Made by a program: the position numbers and the translations under genes. DNA of 64,000 nucleotides from Lawsonella clevelandensis (GTDB lineage: Bacteria > Actinomycetota > Actinomycetes > Mycobacteriales > Mycobacteriaceae). The stretch lies in NCBI RefSeq assembly GCF_001293125.1, contig NZ_CP009312.1, positions 1,649,447 to 1,713,446 of the forward strand, written 5' to 3'. Numbering within the stretch: the first letter of the stretch is position 1; each line of letters starts with the position of its first letter. The notes beneath the pieces were generated by a model, which saw only the letters and a program-made list of their open reading frames with translations, did no database searches and was not told the origin of the DNA. Below, one piece after another: positions 55,406 through 64,000 of the stretch.

Positions 55406-56176
55406 TTAGTTGGCTTTCTTGGCCTTCGTGGAATGCACGTCGGAAGAAGTACTGGCGGTATCCTCGCCGTCATCTTTCTTCGACCAGGGGAAGGTTGGTG
55501 ACGTCTGGGGAACGGGGTTACGCCAGCGGCGTGGCTGAGTGGCGCGCATGAATGCGTACCAGCCCAAACGGAACCCCGTGTCCTTCTTCCCGGGGAACTT
55601 CTTTTTCGCCAGACGAGAGACGGTAATGCAGATACGGAAGGTTTCGATGAGCAGCACGATGAAGAAGAAGTACATGAGGTACTGGATGGTCTTCTGTATC
55701 GCATGGTTAGGAATCATGGTGCCGATAAGCAGCATCAGCACGATGGGGAAGAGCCAGGAGATCGGGGTCCACGTGGAGTCTACCCAGTTGCGGGCAAAGC
55801 GACGAATAGGGCCTTTGTCGCGGGGTAGCACGTAGTCGTCGTCACCGGCAGCCATCCGCTGACGACGATATTCCTGCTGTATGCGGCGTTCTTCGGTTTC
55901 ACGGGCCTTGGCGGCCTTCTTTTCTTCTTTCGTCATCCCTGCGTAACGGGCATCCTCGCGCGCACGGGCCTCTTTGCGCGTCATCGGGGCGGGTGCGACG
56001 GGTCCACGTTGAATACCGCGTGCACGCTCGACATCGCGGCGACGTGGAGTGGCATATCCCTTTTTGGGGGTATAGGCGGAGCCCTTCTGGGGAGTTACCG
56101 TTTCGGTGGTGTCTTCAACCGCGGGCTCGACCTCAGCGGGAGCGTTCTCTTGGGGGTCACGACGAAAGAATCTCAC
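55406..56176 (-). CDS. DUF3043 family membrane protein
   Basis: A 256-residue protein. A charged, coiled N-terminal half (about residues 1-125, with MTRKEARAREDARYAGMTKEEKK) precedes two membrane helices (about 138-155 and 163-185), and RLGWYAFMRATQPRRWR near the C-terminus is characteristic of DUF3043 (Rv2206-like). The function is unknown. Its stop directly abuts the ATG of the cobU remnant, indicating an ancestral operon with cobU-cobT-cobS. Confidence 0.85.
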   Translation of the reverse strand: MRFFRRDPQENAPAEVEPAVEDTTETVTPQKGSAYTPKKGYATPRRRDVERARGIQRGPVAPAPMTRKEARAREDARYAGMTKEEKKAAKARETEERRIQQEYRRQRMAAGDDDYVLPRDKGPIRRFARNWVDSTWTPISWLFPIVLMLLIGTMIPNHAIQKTIQYLMYFFFIVLLIETFRICITVSRLAKKKFPGKKDTGFRLGWYAFMRATQPRRWRNPVPQTSPTFPWSKKDDGEDTASTSSDVHSTKAKKAN

Positions 56177-56460
56177 CTCTTTAGGCTAAAGGAAAAAGCG
56201 GCGCTGAGCCTAACTCTTTCCCACCGCCCGGCAACCTCCCATGTGCATAGTAGAGGGGCCGGCTGTGCTCTTTGCAGTATGCAGCTGAGGGACACAACAC
56301 TGCGGGGGTGGTGAGGTGAGCCAGGGGATATTCCCGCCAGGTGGGAGGGTGAGATGGAGAAGCTCAATCGCCGTTGGCTGGGAATAGTTTCTGTGGGTGA
56401 ATCGTTCTACACTCGTAGAGATTAACTAGACCATAGTCAATCATTTTTTAGGAGCACTTT

Positions 56461-56808
56461 ATGGCTGACACCAAGGACTACCTTGCCGGTGTAACTCTTA
56501 CCGATGCCGCCGCCGCTAAGGCTAAGGCACTCATCGATGCGGAAGGCCGCGACGACCTCGTACTGCGTCTTGCCGTCGCCCCTGGTGGCTGCGCTGGTCT
56601 CCGCTACCAACTTTTCTTTGACGATCGCGAGCTCGATGGCGATATTCGTAACGAATTCGGCGGCGTCACCCTTGCGGTGGACCGTCTCTCCATGCCCTAC
56701 CTGATGGGTGCCACCATCGACTACGCAGACACTATCCAGAAGCAAGGCTTCACCATCGACAACCCCAATGCCCAGGGTTCCTGCGCCTGTGGAGATTCAT
56801 TTAACTAA
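56461..56808 (+). CDS. erpA: Iron-sulfur cluster carrier, HesB/IscA/ErpA family
   Basis: A 115-residue A-type carrier. The three cluster-binding cysteines appear in APGGCAGLRYQLFFDD and the C-terminal GSCACGDSF. It probably delivers clusters to Fe-S enzymes such as LipA and complex I, both encoded nearby. AGGAGC precedes ATG 56461. The stop overlaps adoK as TAATG. The 284-nt upstream region contains its promoter, which I cannot pinpoint. Confidence 0.92.
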   Translation: MADTKDYLAGVTLTDAAAAKAKALIDAEGRDDLVLRLAVAPGGCAGLRYQLFFDDRELDGDIRNEFGGVTLAVDRLSMPYLMGATIDYADTIQKQGFTIDNPNAQGSCACGDSFN

Positions 56809-57767
56809 TGACCATCGCCGTTTCGGCTTCCGTAGCCACTGACAATCTCATGACCTTCCCGGGAAAGTTCTCTGAACAGTTCCTTCCCGAACATCTTGAC
56901 CATGTGTCCCTCAGCTTTCTGGTGGACGGCTTGGATATTCGACGCGGAGGTGTCGCTGGTAACATCTGCTTCGCCTTGGGCGTGCTAGGGGAACAACCGC
57001 TGCTGCTTGGTGCCGTCGGCAAAGATTTTGGCGACTACCAACACTGGTTGGAAGACCACGGGGTGGATTGCTCCCAGGTCTATGTCAGTGACACGTCTGC
57101 GACGGCACGGTTTACCTGTACGACTGATGCCGAACTCGCCCAGATTGCCAGCTTCTACCCGGGGGCAATGGCCGAGTCTGCACAGATCTCGCTCCATGAC
57201 ATCACCCCGCGTCCCGACATTGTGTTAGTCGGTGCTGGCGATCCGGTCGCCATGGCAAAACACACGGAGGAAGCCCGTGAACTGGGTATTCCTTTCGCGG
57301 CGGATCCGTCACAGCAGCTCTCCTCGTTGACCCGCGACAGTATTCTCCAGCTGGTTACAGGGGCAGAGTATCTTTTCTCCAACGAGTACGAGTACGGGCT
57401 GTTGCTGCAAAAGACTGCACTGACAGCTGACGAGCTGGATGCTTTGGTGACGGTTCGCGTGACGACGTTGGGAGAGCGGGGAGCCGAAATCAATACTCCC
57501 GATGGACGGTTCTTCGTTGGTGCTTTGCGTAGCGACAACATCCAGGACCCCACCGGGGTAGGTGACGCCTTCCGGGCTGGATTTTTGACAGGCCGGCTGC
57601 GCGGTTTGGACTGGGAGAATTGCGCCAAACTGGGTTCACTAGTTGCTTGCCTGGTATTGGAGACTGTCGGTACGCAGGAATGGGTCTGGGATGCTGAGGT
57701 GGCCCGCCAGCGGCTCGCCGAGCGTTACGACGAAGCGAGCGCAGAGGCAATCTTGGCCGTTCTATAG
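56808..57767 (+). CDS. adoK: PfkB-family adenosine kinase
   Basis: A 319-residue ribokinase-fold kinase. The N-terminal IAVSASVATDNLMTFPGKF, the substrate GG motif RRGGVAGNICFALGVLG and the C-terminal anion-hole motif DPTGVGDAFRAGFLTG with catalytic Asp are present. The gene lies next to erpA as Rv2202c-Rv2204c do, and the bacterial adenosine kinase of mycobacteria is this protein; substrate specificity here is by homology. A strong terminator follows. Confidence 0.88.
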   Translation: MTIAVSASVATDNLMTFPGKFSEQFLPEHLDHVSLSFLVDGLDIRRGGVAGNICFALGVLGEQPLLLGAVGKDFGDYQHWLEDHGVDCSQVYVSDTSATARFTCTTDAELAQIASFYPGAMAESAQISLHDITPRPDIVLVGAGDPVAMAKHTEEARELGIPFAADPSQQLSSLTRDSILQLVTGAEYLFSNEYEYGLLLQKTALTADELDALVTVRVTTLGERGAEINTPDGRFFVGALRSDNIQDPTGVGDAFRAGFLTGRLRGLDWENCAKLGSLVACLVLETVGTQEWVWDAEVARQRLAERYDEASAEAILAVL

Positions 57768-57791
57768 CCGACCACCATACGACGCTATAAC

Positions 57792-57826
57792 AAAGGGGAT
57801 CGTCCAGCTGCTGGACGATCCCCTTT
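57792..57826. terminator. Bidirectional terminator between adoK and asnB
   Basis: A near-perfect palindrome, AAAGGGGATCGTCCAG / CTGGACGATCCCCTTT, ending in TAT on the plus strand; both genes converge on it. Confidence 0.9.
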
Positions 57827-57851
57827 ATCTGTCGTGAGGTGCCGGTTGAGG

Positions 57852-59777
57852 TTACAACTCGACTGGGTACTGGGGTTCCGGGATCTCCGGGTGAATACGG
57901 TCTTCCACGAAGATGCCATGCCAAATAATGAAACATAGCATCGTCCAGATGCGGCGGGAGTGATCCATCACGCCGTCCTTGTGCTCGTCCAGCATGGAGA
58001 GAAGCGCTGTCTTGTCGAACAGGTGCTCCGCCTCAGACTCCAGAATGAGCGTTCGTGCCCAGTCGTACATTTCTGGTCCCGCCAGCCAGTGGCGGATGGG
58101 GACCGGGAAACCAAGCTTTTTACGATTGAGAACATGCGGCGGGACGATGGTCTTCAGCGCCTCGCGCAGTGCCCATTTGGAGGTGCCGTGTGTGATCTTC
58201 ATATCGTAGGGGAGTTTGCGAGCGGCCTCCCACACAACTTTGTCGAGGAAGGGAACGCGCAGCTCGAGGGAATTCGCCATGGTGATACGGTCCGCTTTCA
58301 CCAGGATGTCTCCGCGCAGCCAGGTGAACATGTCGATGTGCTGCATACGGGCCACCGGATCCCAGCCGACGGACTGCGCATAGATATCGGCAGTCACGTC
58401 CTGGTGATCCCACTCCGGGGACACCCACGGCATGAGCTCGTGCATCTGTTCAAAGGTGAAGGAGCGGGCGTTTCCGTAGTATCGGTCTTCCAACCTCATG
58501 GAGCCGCGCTTGAGGAGACTTTTGCCGCGCATACCGTGCGGGAGATGGTCGGAGAAACTGCCAAGTCCGCGCCGCAGTGGTCCGGGAATTTTCTCAAAGG
58601 GGGCGAGGGATAGCGGTTCTTTATAGATGGTGTAGCCACCGAAAAGCTCATCCGCACCTTCTCCGGAGAGAACAACTTTCACATGCTTGCGGGCTTCACG
58701 TGCCACGAAGTAGAGAGGGACAAGAGCAGGGTCCGCAACTGGGTCATCGAGATACCAAATGATGCGAGGGACTGCCTCAATGAATTCTTCAGGTGTCACG
58801 GGCTTCACAATGTGCTCGACCCCGATTGCCTTCGCTGACTCTGCTGCAACATCGATCTCGGAGTAGCCCTCGCGGTGGAAACCTGTGGTGAACGTTAGCA
58901 GATTATCGTTGTGGCGCTTGGCAAGTGCGGCGATAGCAGTGGAGTCGATACCGCCGGAGAGGAAAGAGCCAACTGTGACATCTGCCCGCATGTGCTTGGC
59001 AACGGAATCTTCGAGGGCAGCCGTAATACCGTCGATAAGAGCTTGCTCGTGATCGTGCGCACTTTTGTCGATGGGGAAGGTGGGGGTGAAGTAGCGGCGT
59101 GTCTGTAGTTGCCCACCTGGGGCGAGGGTGGCGCAGCATCCGGATTCGAGGCGCCGAATGGAGGTGTGCAGGCTCTCCGGCTCGGGGACGTACTGGAAGG
59201 CTACGTAGTGTTCCAGCGCGCGCTTATCAAGTTCCAGTGGCAGCTTGATGGTGTCCGCGAGCGAGAGGAGGCACTTTTTCTCAGATCCGAAGACGGCGCC
59301 ATGCTCCGTCAGGCAGTAGTAGAGAGGTTTGATACCGAAGGGGTCGCGCCCCATGAAGAGGGTGCGGGTTTTGGTGTCCCAAATAAGGAAGGCAAACATG
59401 CCACGAAGGCGAGTGATCACATCTTCGCCCCAGTAGTGAAAACCTACAACAATGGGCTCGCCGTCACCCGTGGTATGGAATTCAGCACCGAATTCCTTCT
59501 GAAGTTCTTCACGCAGTTCTACATAGTTATAGATTTCACCGTTGAAGGCGAGAATGTAGCGTTCTGGGTCGTCAGCAGTCCCCCACACCATAGGCTGGTG
59601 AGCGTTCTTGATGTCGATGATGGAAAGGCGGGTAAAACCGAAGACGACATCCTGGTTGTGCCAGGTGAGATGCTCATCTGGGCCACGGTGGCGCATATGG
59701 GGAAGTGCTGCAGTTACGGCATCTGCATACGCTGCTGCTTTTCCGTCAGTTGCGAGGATTCCGAGAAGGCCACACAC
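57852..59777 (-). CDS. asnB: Asparagine synthetase (glutamine-hydrolysing)
   Basis: A 641-residue enzyme. Cys2 of MCGLLGIL is the glutaminase nucleophile, which forces the GTG 59777 start (AAGGAC upstream). The glutaminase domain includes RLSIIDIKNAHQPM and LAFNGEIYNYVELR. The synthetase domain has the ATP-pyrophosphatase loop GSFLSGGIDSTAIAALA and VVLSGEGADELFGGY. It makes asparagine from aspartate and glutamine and belongs with the window's other nitrogen genes. Confidence 0.95.
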   Translation of the reverse strand: MCGLLGILATDGKAAAYADAVTAALPHMRHRGPDEHLTWHNQDVVFGFTRLSIIDIKNAHQPMVWGTADDPERYILAFNGEIYNYVELREELQKEFGAEFHTTGDGEPIVVGFHYWGEDVITRLRGMFAFLIWDTKTRTLFMGRDPFGIKPLYYCLTEHGAVFGSEKKCLLSLADTIKLPLELDKRALEHYVAFQYVPEPESLHTSIRRLESGCCATLAPGGQLQTRRYFTPTFPIDKSAHDHEQALIDGITAALEDSVAKHMRADVTVGSFLSGGIDSTAIAALAKRHNDNLLTFTTGFHREGYSEIDVAAESAKAIGVEHIVKPVTPEEFIEAVPRIIWYLDDPVADPALVPLYFVAREARKHVKVVLSGEGADELFGGYTIYKEPLSLAPFEKIPGPLRRGLGSFSDHLPHGMRGKSLLKRGSMRLEDRYYGNARSFTFEQMHELMPWVSPEWDHQDVTADIYAQSVGWDPVARMQHIDMFTWLRGDILVKADRITMANSLELRVPFLDKVVWEAARKLPYDMKITHGTSKWALREALKTIVPPHVLNRKKLGFPVPIRHWLAGPEMYDWARTLILESEAEHLFDKTALLSMLDEHKDGVMDHSRRIWTMLCFIIWHGIFVEDRIHPEIPEPQYPVEL

Positions 59778-59945
59778 AGATATTTCGTCCTTCCATAAGC
59801 CGCGAGGAGGGTTCCCAGCGGAGGAGCATGCGCCCCTTACCAGTAGGTGAGGGTTCGTTTAAGTATGCCACTAAATCGGGGTTGGCTTGTAGAGGACAGG
59901 GGGAAGCGTGGCGACTTCTCTCTATAGGGGGGGACACAGCCGCGT

Positions 59946-61652
59946 CTACTTTTTTGTAGCTGTGGCACGTTCTGCCCAGTCGCGATAGCGGCAAGCTGAT
60001 GAGAGGTTCTCGTGCCAGGGGTACGCCACATCCACCAGTCGGACGTGACCGCTGCCGAGGTAGCGATACACGAGCTGACGTTCTTCTTGGGAGCTGGTCA
60101 TGGGTGCGTCCGGGAGGGAGAGAATGGTCTGGGCACTAGCGTGAAGTTGGGCGACTGCAGCTCGGTAGTCTTCACCGGCGAGACAATGGAGAGTTCCTGC
60201 GAACATGCCGTGGCGAATGGCTGTGAAAAACCATCCGGCACGGCCGTCAGGCTCCGCCACAATAATCTCCTCCTGGTGATATAGCTGCTGGTATCGGTGA
60301 AGTGAGCTGAGTGCTAGGACTGCCTGAGCAGTGGTGTCTCGCAGAAATGCAGCCTGTTCGTAATGTTGTGCAGTGGCCAATTCTGCCAGACGAGACTGTG
60401 TTCGTTCGATGAGGGGTGCAGCTAACCCCTGTGCGAGTTCACGTATGATCTCGGTACTCGCGGATTTTTCCGCCTGGGTGAGAGGCTCAGTGGGAGCGAC
60501 GCCTTGCCGGATATCGCTTTCAATGAGGGTGCCTACTGCTACCGCCGTGCTCCTCTGTCGGAAAGGGCCAACAGCACAAGAAATCTCTGTTGGGGCGACC
60601 CGAGTGCAGGAATAGAGGTGGGTGGCTGATGCACGTGGGGGGATGAGCCACCAGTGGCCCTCCTGGTTCCGTGAACGGCGATTGTAAGGAGGTTGGTGGG
60701 CGCTGATGAGCCTCAGTTCACGAATGCCCGCTTCAAAGGGTGTGGGGCATTCGACATAGTCAATGTGGTCCGCGAGAAGCACCATTTCGGACATGCGGCG
60801 CCGTGTTTCCGAACCGTTGAAGTAGCCCATGACACGACGGCGCAGATCGGTCGCCGTTCCGACGTAGAGAGGAATATTGTGGGCGTCACGGAATATATAG
60901 ACGCCGGGAAGATGGGGGAGGGTATTCGCCATCGACCGCTTGGCATAGATGGCACTGTTGTGGTGTCCACGATAGGTGGATAAGTCGGCCAGTGTGGTGA
61001 CTTCCTGGGTGCCAACACGTTCGATGAGCCCGTGGAGCACTTCTACTGTTGTGCGAGCATCGTCAAGTGCACGGTGGGAGGGGCGGGTCTGGGTGTGGAA
61101 GAGCTGAGCGAGCGCAGAGAGTTTTACGGAGGGGGCTTCCTGGCGGTCAAGGATGCGCCGGGCCAGTTTGACGGTACAGAGAGAGGGGTTATCGGGCCAG
61201 CGGTAGTCCAGTTGTTGGGCGGTGGCGCGCAGGAAGGAGAGATCGAACGAGGCGTTATGGGCAACGAGCGTGCTCCCCGCAATGAATTCGAGGAGCGAGG
61301 GAAAGACGACGTCGATAGTAGGAGCGTCTCGCACCTGTTGGTTGGTGATGCCCGTGAGTTCCTCGATGAAGGGGGAGATGGGTTGTTCTGGGTTAACGAG
61401 AGTTGCAAACTCTTTCTCGATGACGCCGCCTGTTACCCGGACTGCACCGATCTCTGTGATGGCATCAATGCCGGGTGTCATACCGGTCGTTTCAAGGTCG
61501 ATGACGACGAAGGTGGCGTCACACAATGGTGTGGTGTTGGTGGAGGAACCGTCCAGAGAGAAACGGTGTGCGGGCCACAGAGCTGGGGTGGGGGAGCTGA
61601 GGATCGATAGGTGGTCCGAGGCTCCGGGCAACTGTGCGCGTTCGTTGGTCAC
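59946..61652 (-). CDS. DEDDh exonuclease fused to UvrC-like GIY-YIG domain
   Basis: 568 residues. Residues ~45-215 form a DnaQ-type 3'-5' exonuclease: FVVIDLETTGMTP (Asp, Glu), LVAHNASFDLSFL (Asp) and RPSHRALDDARTT (His, Asp). A GIY-YIG domain follows (about 245-330) with LPGVYIFRDAHNIPLYVGTATDLRRRV and EAGIRELRLISAHQPPYN. The remainder resembles the Rv2191-type C-terminal region, with a UVR-like helical pair near AHYEQAAFLRD equivalents. A role in DNA repair is likely but unproven. Confidence 0.88.
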   Translation of the reverse strand: MTNERAQLPGASDHLSILSSPTPALWPAHRFSLDGSSTNTTPLCDATFVVIDLETTGMTPGIDAITEIGAVRVTGGVIEKEFATLVNPEQPISPFIEELTGITNQQVRDAPTIDVVFPSLLEFIAGSTLVAHNASFDLSFLRATAQQLDYRWPDNPSLCTVKLARRILDRQEAPSVKLSALAQLFHTQTRPSHRALDDARTTVEVLHGLIERVGTQEVTTLADLSTYRGHHNSAIYAKRSMANTLPHLPGVYIFRDAHNIPLYVGTATDLRRRVMGYFNGSETRRRMSEMVLLADHIDYVECPTPFEAGIRELRLISAHQPPYNRRSRNQEGHWWLIPPRASATHLYSCTRVAPTEISCAVGPFRQRSTAVAVGTLIESDIRQGVAPTEPLTQAEKSASTEIIRELAQGLAAPLIERTQSRLAELATAQHYEQAAFLRDTTAQAVLALSSLHRYQQLYHQEEIIVAEPDGRAGWFFTAIRHGMFAGTLHCLAGEDYRAAVAQLHASAQTILSLPDAPMTSSQEERQLVYRYLGSGHVRLVDVAYPWHENLSSACRYRDWAERATATKK

Positions 61653-61995
61653 AGATCTACGATATCGAGTCGTTGTAACAAGCGGTAAGAATGCGCGATA
61701 GGTAACGGTGACCGGCGTGTTACGTTACCAAAACGATATTTTTGAAAAATATTTTTAATAGTCGCTAATAGTGTTCTTACCTGCGACAATGTTGGATTTT
61801 GCGTGTGGATGTAGGGAACAGTTTGTCGCATTTTGCGACCTTTTTGTCTCGGAAAGTGGACAAAGGTGGTTATCTTTTCGTAATCTTTTTGAGACCAAAG
61901 AGAATTCTGGCGGGATTCAACCGTGTCCAGAAAGTCTAGCTGGCGGCATCGATCTCGATGTACACCACGCCAGAAATGATGAATGGAGAAAACTC
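61653..61995. promoter_or_regulatory. Control region of the first NlpC/P60 gene
   Basis: 343 nt, AT-rich, between divergent genes. It contains an inverted arrangement GGTAACG ... CGTTACC (near 61699-61729) and an A/T tract around 61738-61760. GTTAC elements are compatible with MtrA-type sites, but the site is not proven. No riboswitch structure could be recognised. Confidence 0.35.
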
Positions 61996-62850
61996 ATGGC
62001 GAAGCATCGTGCAGTGACGAAGAGTATGTCGGCTCCCCATGCCCTCGCTGTCAGTGTCGTATCTGCTGGCCTCATGGGTGCCATCGCCGGACCGGCCATG
62101 GCTACCGAGCTCGACACCCCTGTCGTGTCGCAGGTGTCCATTGAGATTCCGGAACTAACCACCGCAACGCATGTGCGTGCTGATGACTCCACGATCGACG
62201 ATGCGGAGAAGATTGTTCGACAAGCATCGCAGAAGGCTCTTCCGGCCGCTGAAAAGGTTAACAAGAAGTATGCCCCGAAGGCCAAGAAGGTTCGTGACGA
62301 GGCAAAGCCGGTAACGAGCAAGGTGAAGAAGCAGGCGCAGCCGGTGTTGGATGAGTTGCAGCCCGTCAAGAAGGCCGTTCAGCCGGTTATCGATAAGGTG
62401 CTGGAAGATAAGACCGTCGCTACTTTAGTCGATACCGTCATCCCCGTTGATGAGCTGATGACCCCCAAGGCGAAGACTCGTAGCAAGGCTGACGTACAGC
62501 GTTTTCGTGGTATGAAGATCCTGGAAGCGGCGCGTACTCGTATCGGCGATCCCTATGTGTGGGGTGCCACTGGTCCCAATGCTTTTGACTGCTCTGGCCT
62601 GGTTATGTGGGCACACCAGCAGCTGAACATCACGATTCCGCGTACCTCGCAGGACCAGATTGCGGGCGGTCACGCCATCGCGCGCAAGGACCTGCAGCCC
62701 GGCGATATCGTCGCGTTCTATGGCAATGCGAGCCACGTCGGTGTCTACGCTGGTCATAACAAAGTCGTCCATGCTCCCTATCAGGGACAGAGTGTCAGCG
62801 AATCATCGTTGGACTCGATGCCTTACTATGGAGCCACTCGCTACTACTAA
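61996..62850 (+). CDS. Secreted NlpC/P60 peptidoglycan hydrolase
   Basis: 284 residues from ATG 61996 (GGAGAAA upstream). The signal peptide ends near GPAMA/TELD. The middle is Lys/Ala/Pro-rich (KKYAPKAKKVRDEAKPVTSK and on), probably extended or helical. The C-terminal NlpC/P60 domain (about 175-284) has catalytic Cys in NAFDCSGLVMW, His in NASHVGVYAGH and the third residue in VVHAPYQG. It likely cleaves D-Glu-mesoDAP bonds in peptide stems. The position matches Rv2190c. Confidence 0.9.
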   Translation: MAKHRAVTKSMSAPHALAVSVVSAGLMGAIAGPAMATELDTPVVSQVSIEIPELTTATHVRADDSTIDDAEKIVRQASQKALPAAEKVNKKYAPKAKKVRDEAKPVTSKVKKQAQPVLDELQPVKKAVQPVIDKVLEDKTVATLVDTVIPVDELMTPKAKTRSKADVQRFRGMKILEAARTRIGDPYVWGATGPNAFDCSGLVMWAHQQLNITIPRTSQDQIAGGHAIARKDLQPGDIVAFYGNASHVGVYAGHNKVVHAPYQGQSVSESSLDSMPYYGATRYY

Positions 62851-62897
62851 GCAGGGACACATAACGTCATAACTGTCGCTCCGCGACAACCTTCACC

Positions 62898-62936
62898 GTC
62901 TCGTCTAGCGTGTTGTCTGCTAGGCGAGACTTTTTT
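62898..62936 (+). terminator. Terminator of the first NlpC/P60 gene
   Basis: A 12-bp stem, GTCTCGTCTAGC (62898-62909) / GCTAGGCGAGAC (62919-62930), with one G-T pair, followed by TTTTTT. Confidence 0.9.
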
Positions 62937-62943
62937 CCATTCT

Positions 62944-62961
62944 GTTACAGGTGTTACAGAA
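62944..62961 (+). promoter_or_regulatory. Tandem 9-mer GTTACAG repeats, possible MtrA site
   Basis: GTTACAGGT (62944-62952) is directly followed by GTTACAGAA (62953-62961). The 9-bp direct-repeat layout resembles the mycobacterial MtrA motif (GTCACAGCG-like 9-mers). It lies about 210 nt upstream of an NlpC/P60 gene, a class controlled by MtrA in relatives. Confidence 0.45.
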
Positions 62962-63169
62962 GTGAATGGCGCCCAGATAAAGAGTAGTTTTTTCGTACGA
63001 TCAGATGGACAACCGCCTTTCCTGGACGTAAATTAGAAACCGAAATGAGACTTAACTGAGATAAAGCAGAGACTCGATCGAAACAGCTCAACAGCCCTCG
63101 AGACACCGCTAATCACCTCGCGATACATGGTCAAACTGCGTTATCTTAGAAAGACAGGAAGTGCGTAGC

Positions 63170-64000
63170 ATGCGTGGATCACGTCCCGTCCGTGGAACAG
63201 CAGCAGTGGTGCTGTCCACCGCTCTTATCGCCGGCCTTGGATCGGCGGCGAACGCCGCCCCGACTCCTCTGGGGCAGCTGCGTAAGCTGGCTCGTGAAGC
63301 TGAGCGCACCTCCGAACAAATCCACCAGGCAAATGACACTCTGAAGCGTGCCAAACGTGATCAGGTCTCCGCAGAAAAGGCAATCGTCAAAGCGAATAAA
63401 GCTGCTGCTATCGCTGAACGTAAGCGTGCTCGGATGCAAGGGCCGCTGAACAACATCGCCTCTATTAATCTCCGCAACACCCAAAACGTGGGCGTTATGA
63501 GTGTTCTCATGGCTGAATCACCCCAGGAGATCCTCGATCAATCCCGTAGTGAGGCAGCTCTCACCCAGACCACCCTCAATATTTTGGTGGATTACGAGAA
63601 CGCCATGAACGCTGCCAGCCAAGCCAAGAAGTCTGCCGTCGACAACCGCGCGAAGGCCATCGAAGCACAGGCGAAGGCCCGCAAAGCGCAAGCTGATCTC
63701 GATAAGGCTCGTATCGCGATGCGCAAGCGTATTGCCTCTGTGCAAGGAGAATTCGCCTCTCTGCCTCCGAACCTTCGGAATGAGTGGAAGAGCGTCAAGC
63801 TTCCCGAAGGTTTTGACCCCAAGATTGCCTTTGGCGCGAATATCCTTGGTAACAAAGCTCTCCAGATCGCGATGACCCGTATTGGTAGCCCCTACGTGTG
63901 GGGCGCCACTGGCCCCAATGCGTTTGACTGCTCCGGTCTGGTCTACTGGGCATACCGCCAACTGGGTATCGTTCTTCCGCGCGCTAGCCAAGGAATGGCT
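63170..64000 (+). CDS. RipA-like NlpC/P60 hydrolase with coiled-coil N-terminus (3' truncated by window)
   Basis: 277 codons are visible from ATG 63170 (AGGAAG upstream) to the window end without a stop. The signal peptide ends near SAANA/APTPL. Residues ~33-200 form a long Ala/Lys/Glu-rich coiled coil of the kind that autoinhibits RipA-type enzymes. The NlpC/P60 domain starts near 225 with SPYVWGATGPNAFDCSGLVY (catalytic Cys) and is cut at RASQGMA, before the catalytic histidine. It is tandem to the preceding hydrolase and shares its YVWGATGPNAFDCSGLV core. Confidence 0.9.
   Translation, partial: MRGSRPVRGTAAVVLSTALIAGLGSAANAAPTPLGQLRKLAREAERTSEQIHQANDTLKRAKRDQVSAEKAIVKANKAAAIAERKRARMQGPLNNIASINLRNTQNVGVMSVLMAESPQEILDQSRSEAALTQTTLNILVDYENAMNAASQAKKSAVDNRAKAIEAQAKARKAQADLDKARIAMRKRIASVQGEFASLPPNLRNEWKSVKLPEGFDPKIAFGANILGNKALQIAMTRIGSPYVWGATGPNAFDCSGLVYWAYRQLGIVLPRASQGMA

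Noticed and set aside
61653-61995. c-di-AMP (ydaO) riboswitch before the NlpC/P60 gene
   Set aside because: Such switches often precede wall-hydrolase genes in actinobacteria, but I could not find the conserved core in this leader or in 62962-63169.
1-64000. CRISPR array or complete insertion sequence
   Set aside because: No regularly spaced long repeats with unique spacers and no transposase gene were seen; the only regular array is the short three-copy repeat at 44492-44541.

Overview
The window looks like a chromosomal segment of a moderately GC-rich actinobacterium of the Corynebacteriales/Mycobacteriales. The evidence is gene order: MabR-type regulator with acpM; nuoA-N preceded by an Rv3143-like receiver; HAD-cobC-NIF3-Zn ribbon-phosphoglycerate mutase; Hip1-like protease-glnA2-glnE; glnA1-DUF4191-lipA-lipB-sucB; ilvE-cobS-cobT-DUF3043; erpA-adoK-asnB; exonuclease/GIY-YIG-NlpC/P60. 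As I recall it, this follows the order of the Mycobacterium tuberculosis Rv2190-Rv2244 and Rv3143-Rv3158 blocks. A small-genome, human-associated relative such as Lawsonella is a guess I cannot verify from sequence alone.

Layout. 1-780: end of an unknown gene, a small membrane ORF and a CAT-anticodon tRNA, possibly the edge of an integrated element. 1.0-4.1 kb: DUF3145, acpM, mabR-like regulator, DUF3052 and tRNA-Val. 4.3-20.3 kb: the complete 14-gene proton-pumping NADH dehydrogenase operon on the minus strand, with an atypical receiver gene at its head. 20.4-26.4 kb: a cobalamin-associated cluster in which cobD is frameshifted. 26.5-29.7 kb: RNase P RNA, aldR/ald (alanine dehydrogenase), a small protein and a lipoprotein. 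29.8-36.1 kb: secreted Hip1-like protease, glnA2 and glnE. 36.1-41.1 kb: two neocarzinostatin-fold secreted proteins divergent from a heme-type ABC transporter (hmuTUV), then ogt. 41.1-46.0 kb: an accessory scar made of gene remnants, a truncated GC-rich hydrolase, a type I methyltransferase gene split by a 944-bp low-GC insertion, and orphan ORFs. 46.1-64.0 kb: glnA1, lipoate biosynthesis and an E2 subunit, ilvE, cobS with a cobU/cobT remnant, erpA, adoK, asnB, an exonuclease/GIY-YIG protein and two NlpC/P60 cell-wall hydrolases, the last running off the window.

Themes. Nitrogen assimilation is represented by glnA1, glnA2, glnE, ald and asnB. Lipoate metabolism (lipA, lipB, E2) is linked to central carbon flow. 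Respiration is represented by complex I. Adenosylcobalamin genes persist but are decaying: cobD carries a one-base frameshift, and cobU and cobT are fused by deletion and then frameshifted. The E2 catalytic domain has lost the usual active-site histidine.

The most unusual loci are the hsdM gene interrupted by a segment whose exact removal restores the reading frame, the secreted neocarzinostatin-like pair facing a heme transporter across a DtxR-like site, and the decaying lower cobalamin pathway.
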